Shown: positions 33,566 through 41,687 of the stretch, piece after piece | Position numbering within the stretch: the first letter of the stretch is position 1 | Layout of the letters: each line of letters opens with the position of its first letter | DNA from: JAAYYM01 sp964483545 | GTDB taxonomy: Bacteria; Bacillota; Clostridia; Lachnospirales; Lachnospiraceae | Direction of reading: 5' to 3' | Assembly (NCBI GenBank): GCA_964483545.1 | Contig: CAZACC010000001.1 | Location: 1 to 64,000 of the forward strand | DNA: 64,000 nt | Made by a program: the position numbers and the translations under genes | The notes under the pieces: generated by a model | What the model saw: the letters and a program-made list of their open reading frames with translations, nothing else | The model's database searches: none | Told to the model about the DNA's origin: nothing

Positions 33566-35779
33566 ATGCAAAGAGCAGACATGCTAGGTGAGAGACTGGT
33601 CAGATCCGGTTATATCAGCAGGGAACAGCTGGAATATGCAGTTTATCGTCAGAAGGAGCTGGGCGGTAAACTGGGTGATATTTTAGTTGCGGAAAGATAT
33701 CTGACAGACAAAGAGTTATCTGATTTTATATTTGAAAGTAAAAGCACAAAAATAGGGGAACTTCTGCTGCAGGAGAGATATATCACGGAGAGACAGCTGG
33801 CTCAGGCGTTGGACTATCAGAAACGTAATGGGGGTCGTATCGGAGATATCTGTGTAGCATTTGGATATGTAAGTGAAGAAAAGCTTAAAAGAATCATGAA
33901 CAAACGAAAAAGAGCGCACAGTAAGCTTGGAGAGACACTTATTCAAAAAGAAATCATCAGCGAGGAACAGCTGGATGATGTAGTTGAGATGCAGCAACGA
34001 AGTGGCGGAAAACTTGGCGAGATCTTGTTATTCATGGGATATGTTACGGAAGAAGATCTATATCGTGAACTGGCAAATCAGTCAGAAATGGGTCGTACTG
34101 GAGAAGATAATGGATTGGGTGTTACGGAAAGGCTTCCTTTTGCGCTTGCGACAAAATATAATGCTGTAGTGATTAATAAAAGGGGTAGTGTCTGTGTAGT
34201 AGCTGTAGCCAGTCAATTACCTGAAGATGGGGTTAGAGAAATTGAAAAATTTCTTGGAAAGAAAACGGAGCAGGTATTGGCAACCCAAGGTGAAATGAAT
34301 CAATATTGGGATATCATATATAGAAGAAAGCAGAAACATCAAAGTATATTCGACCTGTACGATTCCCAGCCCGATAACTCAGCAATCGTTACATTCACAT
34401 CAAAGCAGTTGGGAGTATTGATTGCAATCGGAGTGTTGCTTGTGTCAGGGTTAATCTTGAACTGGAGAGTAACGCTGTTTTCAATTAATATCTTTTTTCA
34501 GGTACTTTATGCGATCATGACTATATTGAAGCTTTGGATTGTATTAAAAGGAGAGAGAAAAAACACTCAGATTAAGTACAGTGCAAAGCGTCTTTCAGAG
34601 ATAGATGAAACCAAGCTACCGATTTATACATTATTAATTCCGGTGTATAAAGAAACGGAGGTTCTGAAGCAGCTGATTTATAATATAGAGCAATTAGATT
34701 ACCCGAAGTATAAGCTTGATGTCAGAATTTTACTGGAAGAGGATGATCGGGAAACAATAGAGTTGGTAAGAACCATGAATCTACCGAGCTGTTATAGTTC
34801 TATTGTAGTGCCGTCTTCCGCACCTCAGACAAAACCAAAAGCTTGTAACTATGGTCTGATACATGCAAAGGGCGAGTATGTGGTCATTTATGATGCAGAA
34901 GACAGACCTGAACCAGATCAGCTGAAAAAGGCATATTTGGCATTTCAGGAGCTACCGGAAGAATATGTATGCATTCAAGCAAAACTGAATTATTTTAACA
35001 GTAACCAAAACTTTTTAACTAAACTGTTTACCCAGGAGTATAGTATGTGGTTTGAACTGCTGCTGGTAGGAATCATGCAGATGGATGTGCCAGTGCCCTT
35101 GGGTGAAACATCTAATCATTTCAAGATCAGTTTTCTGAAAGAGGTAGGAGGATGGGATCCCTTCAATGTTACAGAGGATGCGGATCTAGGAATCCGGCTG
35201 TTCAAGTTTGATTATAAAACAGCGATTCTTGATTCACGGACATGGGAAGAAGCTAATTCGAATGTAATTAACTGGATCAGACAACGCTCCCGTTGGATAA
35301 AGGGGTATATGCAGACATGGCTGGTACATATGCGCCATCCAGTCACATTATACAAAACTCTTGGATTGAGAGGATTTGTCGGATATCAGGCAATGATATT
35401 AGGCACACCGCTGCTTCCTTTAATCAATCCGATATTTTGGTTTATGATGGTTTTATGGTATACTACTGGAGCAGGATGGATACAGGAATTATTTCCCGGC
35501 GTATTTTATTATCTGGCTGCCTTTCAATTGATATTTGGGAATTTCATGTTTACCTATATTAATATTATGGGTATGTATAGTGTAATCAGAGATTGTGCCT
35601 TGAAGAAAAAAAGTGTATTTTCATATAAACTGATCAAGTATGCACTATTTACGCCAATATATTGGTTATTAATGAGTATTGCTTCCTATAAAGCATTGTT
35701 TCAATTACTGTCGAACCCATTTTATTGGGAAAAGACGCACCATGGATTATCTGAAGAGGAGGGCGAAGGAGAAACATGA
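33566..35779 (+). CDS. GT2 polysaccharide synthase with triple MshEN/GspE-N-type N-terminal region
   Basis: The 737-residue protein has three parts. Residues 6-172 hold six 24-residue motifs of the RLGxxL-xxG-xI-xxxxLxxAL-xQ type, starting at residues 6, 35, 62, 91, 120 and 149, that is three MshEN-like pairs, followed by a GspE-N core (about 185-265). Such domains bind cyclic di-GMP in MshE and in the glycosyltransferase NfrB. The first residue is Arg only in motif 4 and Lys or Met elsewhere, so binding is uncertain. Two membrane helices follow, then a processive GT2 domain (about 350-600; VIYDAEDRPEPDQL, FNVTEDADLGIRLF, and QRSRW for the QxxRW motif), then three more helices. It overlaps the BcsB-like gene by 4 bases. 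It probably makes a beta-glycan or similar polymer. Confidence 0.85.
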   Translation: MQRADMLGERLVRSGYISREQLEYAVYRQKELGGKLGDILVAERYLTDKELSDFIFESKSTKIGELLLQERYITERQLAQALDYQKRNGGRIGDICVAFGYVSEEKLKRIMNKRKRAHSKLGETLIQKEIISEEQLDDVVEMQQRSGGKLGEILLFMGYVTEEDLYRELANQSEMGRTGEDNGLGVTERLPFALATKYNAVVINKRGSVCVVAVASQLPEDGVREIEKFLGKKTEQVLATQGEMNQYWDIIYRRKQKHQSIFDLYDSQPDNSAIVTFTSKQLGVLIAIGVLLVSGLILNWRVTLFSINIFFQVLYAIMTILKLWIVLKGERKNTQIKYSAKRLSEIDETKLPIYTLLIPVYKETEVLKQLIYNIEQLDYPKYKLDVRILLEEDDRETIELVRTMNLPSCYSSIVVPSSAPQTKPKACNYGLIHAKGEYVVIYDAEDRPEPDQLKKAYLAFQELPEEYVCIQAKLNYFNSNQNFLTKLFTQEYSMWFELLLVGIMQMDVPVPLGETSNHFKISFLKEVGGWDPFNVTEDADLGIRLFKFDYKTAILDSRTWEEANSNVINWIRQRSRWIKGYMQTWLVHMRHPVTLYKTLGLRGFVGYQAMILGTPLLPLINPIFWFMMVLWYTTGAGWIQELFPGVFYYLAAFQLIFGNFMFTYINIMGMYSVIRDCALKKKSVFSYKLIKYALFTPIYWLLMSIASYKALFQLLSNPFYWEKTHHGLSEEEGEGET

Positions 35780-38049
35780 TCAATAAAGTACAGCAGTGGC
35801 TTCTATATACAGTATGGGTGATCACAGTATTTTTAGTTTTATCGGTAATGAAGGAAACGGTATATGCAGCTGAAGTAGGCTATGTAGATCTGCAATTGTT
35901 TGAGAAAACAAAAAAAATGGACATGCCTAAAAATACGGCTTCATATTGGTTCACTTTACCAGAAGGTACAATGGTAGATGAGAACAGCTATCTGATGCTG
36001 AATATGAAATTATCCAATACATTGATATATGAGCGTTCCAGCATTACACTGGAGATTAATGAGACAGCATTGGAGACTCAATGGCTTCTTGATCTGCAGG
36101 AGGATACTGTACGTTCATGGAAGGTGGAGATACCTGTAGATGTGCTGAAAATAGGAGAATTAAATGAACTGAAAATTATTACAACTCAACGATCGATAGA
36201 AGGAGACTGTGCAGATATAGATAATCCAAGTAACTGGATTAATATATTAAATACATCATATCTTCATATCGCAATAGATAAGTTTGCAGCACCCAGAATT
36301 AATAATCTATATACGTTTCTCTATGATGGTCTTGGGAATAAGGGAACTCTTGAGAACGAATATATATTACCAAAGACAGTGACAGATGATCAGATAGAGG
36401 GAATGTTTCAGATCTCATCAGCAGTCGGTATGTACTATCCGTATAATGATAATTTGAGTTACTGTGTGTCAACGGGGGCACCATCTTCTTCGGAGATCAA
36501 GAATAAATATTTTATTGGTTATGATAACAGCTACTCGGAAGATCAGGGAATTACATTTCCTTCTGCACCAATGTCGGAAAATATGGGGTATATTTCAGTT
36601 GCGGACAAAACTACGACAGCTCCCTATTATAAAACTCTGATCGTCGGGAAAGATGCCGTTGGATTACAAAAGGCTGTTCAATTCTTCTGTGTTAAGGATT
36701 TCATGGAAGAAATAACAGGTACACAGATAACGGTCGTAAGTGATCTGGCAACACTACAAAATAAAAACATTCGTCAGGAAGCTGAAAAAAAAGAATCAGG
36801 ATATTATAAGCTGGATGATTTCGGATATGATTCGGTCAATCTTGTAGGAGCCTTTCATCAGAGCACAAATTTCTCGTTCTTACAGCCAGACGGAATACAA
36901 AGTGGAGATGATTCCTACATATTAGTCAGATTCCGACATTCAAAGGCGCTGGAATCAGATCATTCTCTCATGACGGTATATTTTGATGAGATTGCTGCGG
37001 GCAGTGTCAAGCTTTCAGCTTCCAATGCGGATTATGGAGAAATCAAAGTCACAATACCAGATGAATGCCTGAAAAAAAATACGATTAATGTAAAGATAGA
37101 CTGCTATAACTATCTTGGAAAAATTGATTGTTCGAAGGATTATTATGATACTGCATGGACTGTGATTGATAAAGCTACGGAAATATACTTTGAACCAGGT
37201 GATACAGGTGTTATTCCGACCTTGGCCAATACACCATCTTTTTATTCAAATGGCAATCAGAACAGTATTGTGATGGGGTTATCAAAACAACCCTCAGAAC
37301 AGCAACTGGCAATGGCATGTGAGTTGGCAACTAGGGCAGGACAGAACAACAGAGAAGCTATTTCATGGTCTTTATGCAGGGATTGTGGGAAACTTACCGA
37401 GGAAGAGACGAAGCAGGATATGATCTTCCTGCAGCAAAATGATGATATCAGCCTCCCAGCGGAAGTTCAGACGGAACTTGGAATTGTTCCGCTTGGAGAA
37501 TACAAGTATTCAATTGCGGGAGATGTTCCTGTAACAGCAGAGATGCTGGCCGGAAAGATTATTGTACAGGTAATCCGTTCTCCGTGGGACTTTGAGAAGA
37601 GAATTTATACCATTACATATAGTGAAGGGGCATCGGAAACATTAGATCAAGTACTTTCTGATAAAGCTATCATAGAAAAGCTGACAGGGCAGATTGCATT
37701 AATTGATCCGACGGGAAAGGTCACAAATTATGAACGTATAGATACCAATCAAAAGGAAGAAAAGGTGCCCGTCACATGGGAGAGAATAAAGTATCTGGTA
37801 GAAAAAAGAACTGGCGTTTCAATCTGGATCGTGATAGGCGCAGCAGCCTTGATTATCATAGCAATCATAGTTTTATTCCGAGTGATCGGAAACAGGAAGC
37901 GGTTTAAACAGGCGGCAAAAAACATGGAACGTGCAAATCAAAAAAGAGACACGACATCGGAGCAAAATGAAGATTTTCCGATGGATGAAGAGGAAATCGT
38001 ATATAAATTTCAGGAGTATGGAGATCATTATCCTGAGGATGAAGAATAA
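35776..38049 (+). CDS. BcsB-like exopolysaccharide synthase partner
   Basis: This 757-residue protein has a signal helix (about 9-30, WLLYTVWVITVFLVL), a long extracytoplasmic region of repeated beta-sandwich modules (starting VDLQLFEKTKK, with SYLMLNMKLSNTL and RSSITLEINETAL, which mirror the jelly-roll/ferredoxin repeats of BcsB), a C-terminal membrane helix (about 688-712, IWIVIGAAALIIIAIIVLF) and a very acidic cytoplasmic tail. BcsB guides nascent cellulose across the membrane from BcsA. Its 4-base overlap with the GT2 synthase and the same order as bcsA-bcsB support a paired role. Sequence resemblance is by architecture more than identity, so the polymer may not be cellulose. Confidence 0.75.
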   Translation: MINKVQQWLLYTVWVITVFLVLSVMKETVYAAEVGYVDLQLFEKTKKMDMPKNTASYWFTLPEGTMVDENSYLMLNMKLSNTLIYERSSITLEINETALETQWLLDLQEDTVRSWKVEIPVDVLKIGELNELKIITTQRSIEGDCADIDNPSNWINILNTSYLHIAIDKFAAPRINNLYTFLYDGLGNKGTLENEYILPKTVTDDQIEGMFQISSAVGMYYPYNDNLSYCVSTGAPSSSEIKNKYFIGYDNSYSEDQGITFPSAPMSENMGYISVADKTTTAPYYKTLIVGKDAVGLQKAVQFFCVKDFMEEITGTQITVVSDLATLQNKNIRQEAEKKESGYYKLDDFGYDSVNLVGAFHQSTNFSFLQPDGIQSGDDSYILVRFRHSKALESDHSLMTVYFDEIAAGSVKLSASNADYGEIKVTIPDECLKKNTINVKIDCYNYLGKIDCSKDYYDTAWTVIDKATEIYFEPGDTGVIPTLANTPSFYSNGNQNSIVMGLSKQPSEQQLAMACELATRAGQNNREAISWSLCRDCGKLTEEETKQDMIFLQQNDDISLPAEVQTELGIVPLGEYKYSIAGDVPVTAEMLAGKIIVQVIRSPWDFEKRIYTITYSEGASETLDQVLSDKAIIEKLTGQIALIDPTGKVTNYERIDTNQKEEKVPVTWERIKYLVEKRTGVSIWIVIGAAALIIIAIIVLFRVIGNRKRFKQAAKNMERANQKRDTTSEQNEDFPMDEEEIVYKFQEYGDHYPEDEE

Positions 38050-38064
38050 CAGAAGGAGTAAGAG

Positions 38065-38982
38065 ATGGATAAACCAGTTTTGGTCATTATGGCAGCAGGA
38101 ATGGGGAGCCGATATGGAGGTTTGAAACAGATTGATCCTGTAGACAAGGAGGGGCACAAAATCATAGATTTTTCTATCTATGATGCCGTAAGAGCAGGAT
38201 TTCAAAAGGTAATCTTTATTATTAAGAAGGAAAATGAGGCAGACTTTCGAACCTGTATTGGGGATGTAGTCAAGGGACAGATTGAGGTAGAGTATATTTA
38301 TCAGGAACTGACAGATATTCCACAGGGCTGTACCATCCCAGAGGGGCGTGCAAAGCCTTGGGGCACGGCTCATGCGATTTTAAGCTGTAGAAATGTAATC
38401 AATGGATCTTTTGCAGTCATTAATGCAGATGATTATTATGGCAGAGAGGCTTTCCAGGCAATTTATGATTATATGGCGGTTACAACGGATGATGAGAAAT
38501 ATCGTTATGCAATGGTAGGCTATGAGCTTGGAAAGACATTGACAGAGAATGGATATGTATCCAGAGGTGTCTGTGAGACCGATGTAGATTCATATTTAAC
38601 TGATCTTGTGGAACGTACACATATTGAAAAGACTGCTGAAGGTGCGATCTATACAGAGGATGACATACATTATACAGAGATATCAACAGACAGTCTGGTA
38701 TCCATGAATATGTGGGGTTTTTCTAAGAGCTTTATGAAGGAGGCAGAAATTGCGTTTGAGAAGTTCTTTCAGGAAGAAGTATCAGAGAATCCCTTGAAGG
38801 CAGAGTGTTATCTGCCATCAGTCGTAGATAGTCTGCTCAAGGTGGGAAAGGCGACTGTTAAAGTGCTTTATTCTAAAGACCGCTGGTTTGGTGTAACGTA
38901 CAAAGAAGATAAACCTTTTGTAATGGAGTCAATCGCGGCATTGAAGGCAAGCGGCGTCTATCCGCAGAAGCTGTGGGGTTAA
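38065..38982 (+). CDS. Nucleotidyltransferase (sugar-nucleotide synthesis)
   Basis: The 305-residue protein has the NTP-transferase signature VIMAAGMGSRYGGLKQ, the GxGTRxxPLTK-like metal and phosphate loop, and later NADDYYGREAF with the DxD-type nucleotide contact. Enzymes of this type attach UTP, dTTP or CTP to a sugar 1-phosphate. AGAAGGAG precedes the ATG, 15 bases after the BcsB-like gene, and it probably supplies the activated sugar for the synthase. The sugar is unknown. Its stop overlaps the stop of the convergent gene by 4 bases, leaving no room for a terminator between them. Confidence 0.8.
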   Translation: MDKPVLVIMAAGMGSRYGGLKQIDPVDKEGHKIIDFSIYDAVRAGFQKVIFIIKKENEADFRTCIGDVVKGQIEVEYIYQELTDIPQGCTIPEGRAKPWGTAHAILSCRNVINGSFAVINADDYYGREAFQAIYDYMAVTTDDEKYRYAMVGYELGKTLTENGYVSRGVCETDVDSYLTDLVERTHIEKTAEGAIYTEDDIHYTEISTDSLVSMNMWGFSKSFMKEAEIAFEKFFQEEVSENPLKAECYLPSVVDSLLKVGKATVKVLYSKDRWFGVTYKEDKPFVMESIAALKASGVYPQKLWG

Positions 38983-40019
38983 TGAAAGATTGATTCGTAA
39001 TCGTATTGCATTGCGTAATCATACATATGAATCAACGTATCATAATAGTTGTCTTTTGTCAGTTCATGCCTTCCGTCACGCATATCTTCGTATAGCATAT
39101 AGCTGATTTCCTGTGAAAAATGGGAATAGTCACGATAATGATTGAGATCGGTAATAATGTCTGTATCATCTTGAAAATAGAAGATACGGACATTTTCATA
39201 TTCTAATAAAGATTCAAAGACATTGATCATTGCAGATACTTCAGCAGCAGCTTCACCACGTCTCGTGCTGTCATCCCAGAATAAGATACTATAAGGAGGA
39301 CAGTAAAAATAGAATTCTACATCAGGACGAGCTTCGATATAGGGCGTAATGGATGCAATAAAGTGATTGCTGTAGTCCATGTAGGTATCGTAATTTTTTT
39401 CGGGCAATATCTGCAGACTTCTCTGTGTATTATAGATACCGAGAACAGTCGACTGATTAAATTGATACTTATGTGCCCATGAATAAGCATTGTCAGCGCT
39501 GTAATGTTCCCACTTATTATTGATGAGAAATTCGGGCAGATACTCAAATAGAACATCTTTATTCCAGATATAATATACATCATTCAGATAATTATGATCG
39601 GATAGATAATATGGAATGGTAGTTGGATAATCTCCAGGAACATTTGTCAACAGGTAGGTGTCCATGGAAAAAAGTACATTTTTCACATGATCCTGCTGCA
39701 GTACTTCGTTGAACATGATATCATAATCATCGAAATGTGCACCCTGTAGGCAAAGCTTGACACACCTTTCTCCAAATACGCCGTCTTCGAACCAGGATTC
39801 CTTGAAGTTTTCACTCATGGAAGAACCAATCAGAGCAGTATCATAATCCATGTTGCGGGCGACACCAATCAGTGCATAACGCTCCTCAGTCTCTACTGCT
39901 GCTAATTTGCCAAGCGGTGCATGATAGTGAATAAAAGGGTCAACAATCACTACTGCAGCAGCAATCATGAGCAGTATTCCAGCAATCCATGCAATTGTAG
40001 TGAGTGCAAATTTTTTCAT
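38979..40019 (-). CDS. SGNH/AlgX-like partner of an MBOAT acyltransferase
   Basis: The 346-residue protein starts with one membrane helix (about residues 8-30, TIAWIAGILLMIAAAVVIV) and has an extracytoplasmic domain. IGSSMSENFKES fits the SGNH 'GxS' block I position, and HYRDYSHFSQEIS near the end fits the block V Asp-x-x-His region. Such proteins transfer acetyl groups received from an MBOAT to a secreted glycan. It follows the MBOAT gene on the minus strand and is surely cotranscribed. The frame is open to 40043, but GAGG is 5-6 bases before the ATG at 40019, which I prefer. The exact family is not sure. Confidence 0.65.
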   Translation of the reverse strand: MKKFALTTIAWIAGILLMIAAAVVIVDPFIHYHAPLGKLAAVETEERYALIGVARNMDYDTALIGSSMSENFKESWFEDGVFGERCVKLCLQGAHFDDYDIMFNEVLQQDHVKNVLFSMDTYLLTNVPGDYPTTIPYYLSDHNYLNDVYYIWNKDVLFEYLPEFLINNKWEHYSADNAYSWAHKYQFNQSTVLGIYNTQRSLQILPEKNYDTYMDYSNHFIASITPYIEARPDVEFYFYCPPYSILFWDDSTRRGEAAAEVSAMINVFESLLEYENVRIFYFQDDTDIITDLNHYRDYSHFSQEISYMLYEDMRDGRHELTKDNYYDTLIHMYDYAMQYDYESIFH

Positions 40020-40029
40020 AATAGCCTCT

Positions 40030-41499
40030 TTAAAAATTAACATACAGGAAGGTTCCTACCTCCGAGAAGGAAAGAACAGACCAGATGAACAGTAGAATCA
40101 AGGTGAACATGGTACGTTTATTTGGTTGGAAAGTGGCTGCCCTCTGTCGGATGTTTTTCATGCATGTTCCTGCAATCAAAGCAAATAGAAGAAAGGCGAT
40201 TAACAGAACACTGCCCGTATAGTATACAGAGAGGGGTCTGTAGTGCAGCACAATTTTCTGAATCAGGTTGAATTCACTTGGCAGTACTGTGGCAACCATA
40301 TCTGCAGAAATTGGCGTAAATCGAAAGGAAATCAGCTGTTGAAGCATCATGTTGGCATAGGTAATGTCTTCTGCTCTGAAGTAAACCCATGCGATATTTA
40401 TAAACAGGAAAGTACCGAGCCACCTGAGAAAGGACGGAACCTTCTGCATAAAGCTTTTGCATAGTTTACTGAGACAGATACCAATTCCATGCAGGATGCC
40501 CCAGAGGATAAAAGTGAATGCAGCACCGTGCCATAAGCCGCTGAGCAGGAAAATCAGGAACATATTCAGATAAGTTCGAACCTTTCCTTTACGATTGCCA
40601 CCAAGTGGAAAGTAAACATAAACCCGAAAAAAACGAGTCAGCGTGATATGCCAGCGTTTCCAGAATTCATCAATTGATTTTGCTTTATAGGGAGAATCGA
40701 AGTTATCTATCAAATCTATATTCAGTATCAGACAGATACCAGAGGCCATATCACAGTAGCCGCTGAAGTCAAAATAAATTTGCAGAGTATAGGATAAAAT
40801 AACGATCAGAGAATTCAGCGTTCCAAGAGATGGAATATTGATGTAACCCCAGTCGACAATGGAACCAAGGTTATCAGCCAACAACATTTTTTTTGCAAGA
40901 CCAAAGGAAAAAGCCAGCATACCTTTGGAAATATTTTCATAATTCAAGGATTTTTTATTCACATCGTTAAACTGGGGGATTAGCTCATTGTGAAATACGA
41001 TTGGACCTTGTGTAATTTTTGGGAAAAATGAAACAAATAATGCATAGTCCAGTATTCGATAGCGAATGGAGGAATCACGATAGCTGTCGACGATAAAAGC
41101 AATTTGCTGGAAAGTGAAAAAGCTGATGCCAAGCGGCAGGAGTAGATTACGAAGTAATAAAGAGGTTCCTAAATGCTGATTCAGAGTTATTGAGAAAAAA
41201 TCCAGATACTTGAATATGAATAAAGCACCAAGATTGATGCAAATGCCTGCAATCAGAATGATTTTTTTCGGGACTGATTGGTGAACATGGTCAAATAGAA
41301 AAACAATAAAGTAATTTAATAGAATGCTGATTAGAATGACGGGAAGAAATGCGATATTGGTATATGCATAAAACCATAATGACATGCCAAGCAGGAACAG
41401 CTTGGCAAAATCATAATGGTTTGTTTTGTTGATTGTATAGTAGCCAATTACCGATATTGGCAAAAAGACCAGTACAAACAGAAAAGAATTGAATATCAT
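40030..41499 (-). CDS. MBOAT O-acyltransferase (AlgI-like), intact
   Basis: This 489-residue polytopic protein matches AlgI/DltB-type acyltransferases, which bring acyl groups across the membrane for O-acylation of an extracytoplasmic glycan. Key signs are LLLPLGISFFTFQQIAF, VSFFPKITQGPIVFHNE, the catalytic region FDSPYKAKSIDEFWKRWHIT, YFPLGGNRKG, and SGLWHGAAFTFILWGILHG with the active-site His. Intact, unlike the copy at 9347-10373. Its likely partner is the next gene on the same strand; the adjacent polysaccharide synthase suggests that glycan is the acceptor. Confidence 0.92.
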   Translation of the reverse strand: MIFNSFLFVLVFLPISVIGYYTINKTNHYDFAKLFLLGMSLWFYAYTNIAFLPVILISILLNYFIVFLFDHVHQSVPKKIILIAGICINLGALFIFKYLDFFSITLNQHLGTSLLLRNLLLPLGISFFTFQQIAFIVDSYRDSSIRYRILDYALFVSFFPKITQGPIVFHNELIPQFNDVNKKSLNYENISKGMLAFSFGLAKKMLLADNLGSIVDWGYINIPSLGTLNSLIVILSYTLQIYFDFSGYCDMASGICLILNIDLIDNFDSPYKAKSIDEFWKRWHITLTRFFRVYVYFPLGGNRKGKVRTYLNMFLIFLLSGLWHGAAFTFILWGILHGIGICLSKLCKSFMQKVPSFLRWLGTFLFINIAWVYFRAEDITYANMMLQQLISFRFTPISADMVATVLPSEFNLIQKIVLHYRPLSVYYTGSVLLIAFLLFALIAGTCMKNIRQRAATFQPNKRTMFTLILLFIWSVLSFSEVGTFLYVNF

Positions 41500-41621
41500 A
41501 GTTTTCTCCGTGGAAGTAACATGTATCTTATTTTATACAAACCTCCATAGATATTATAGTGAAGTGTATGCTAAAAATCCAGTCTTTTCGAAAACTTTAG
41601 AATTCCTTTACAAACTACTTA

Positions 41622-41650
41622 TTGATTTATGAGGAAAGAGTACCTATAAT
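41622..41650 (+). promoter_or_regulatory. Promoter of ftsH
   Basis: TTGATT at 41622-41627 and TATAAT at 41645-41650 are separated by 17 bases, 37 bases before the ATG at 41688. A weaker minus-strand promoter (TGGATT, 17 bases, TATAAT at plus 41553-41558) probably serves the MBOAT gene. Confidence 0.6.
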
Positions 41651-41687
41651 GAAATAGATGTTGTATGAAAGAAAATGGAGAATAAAC

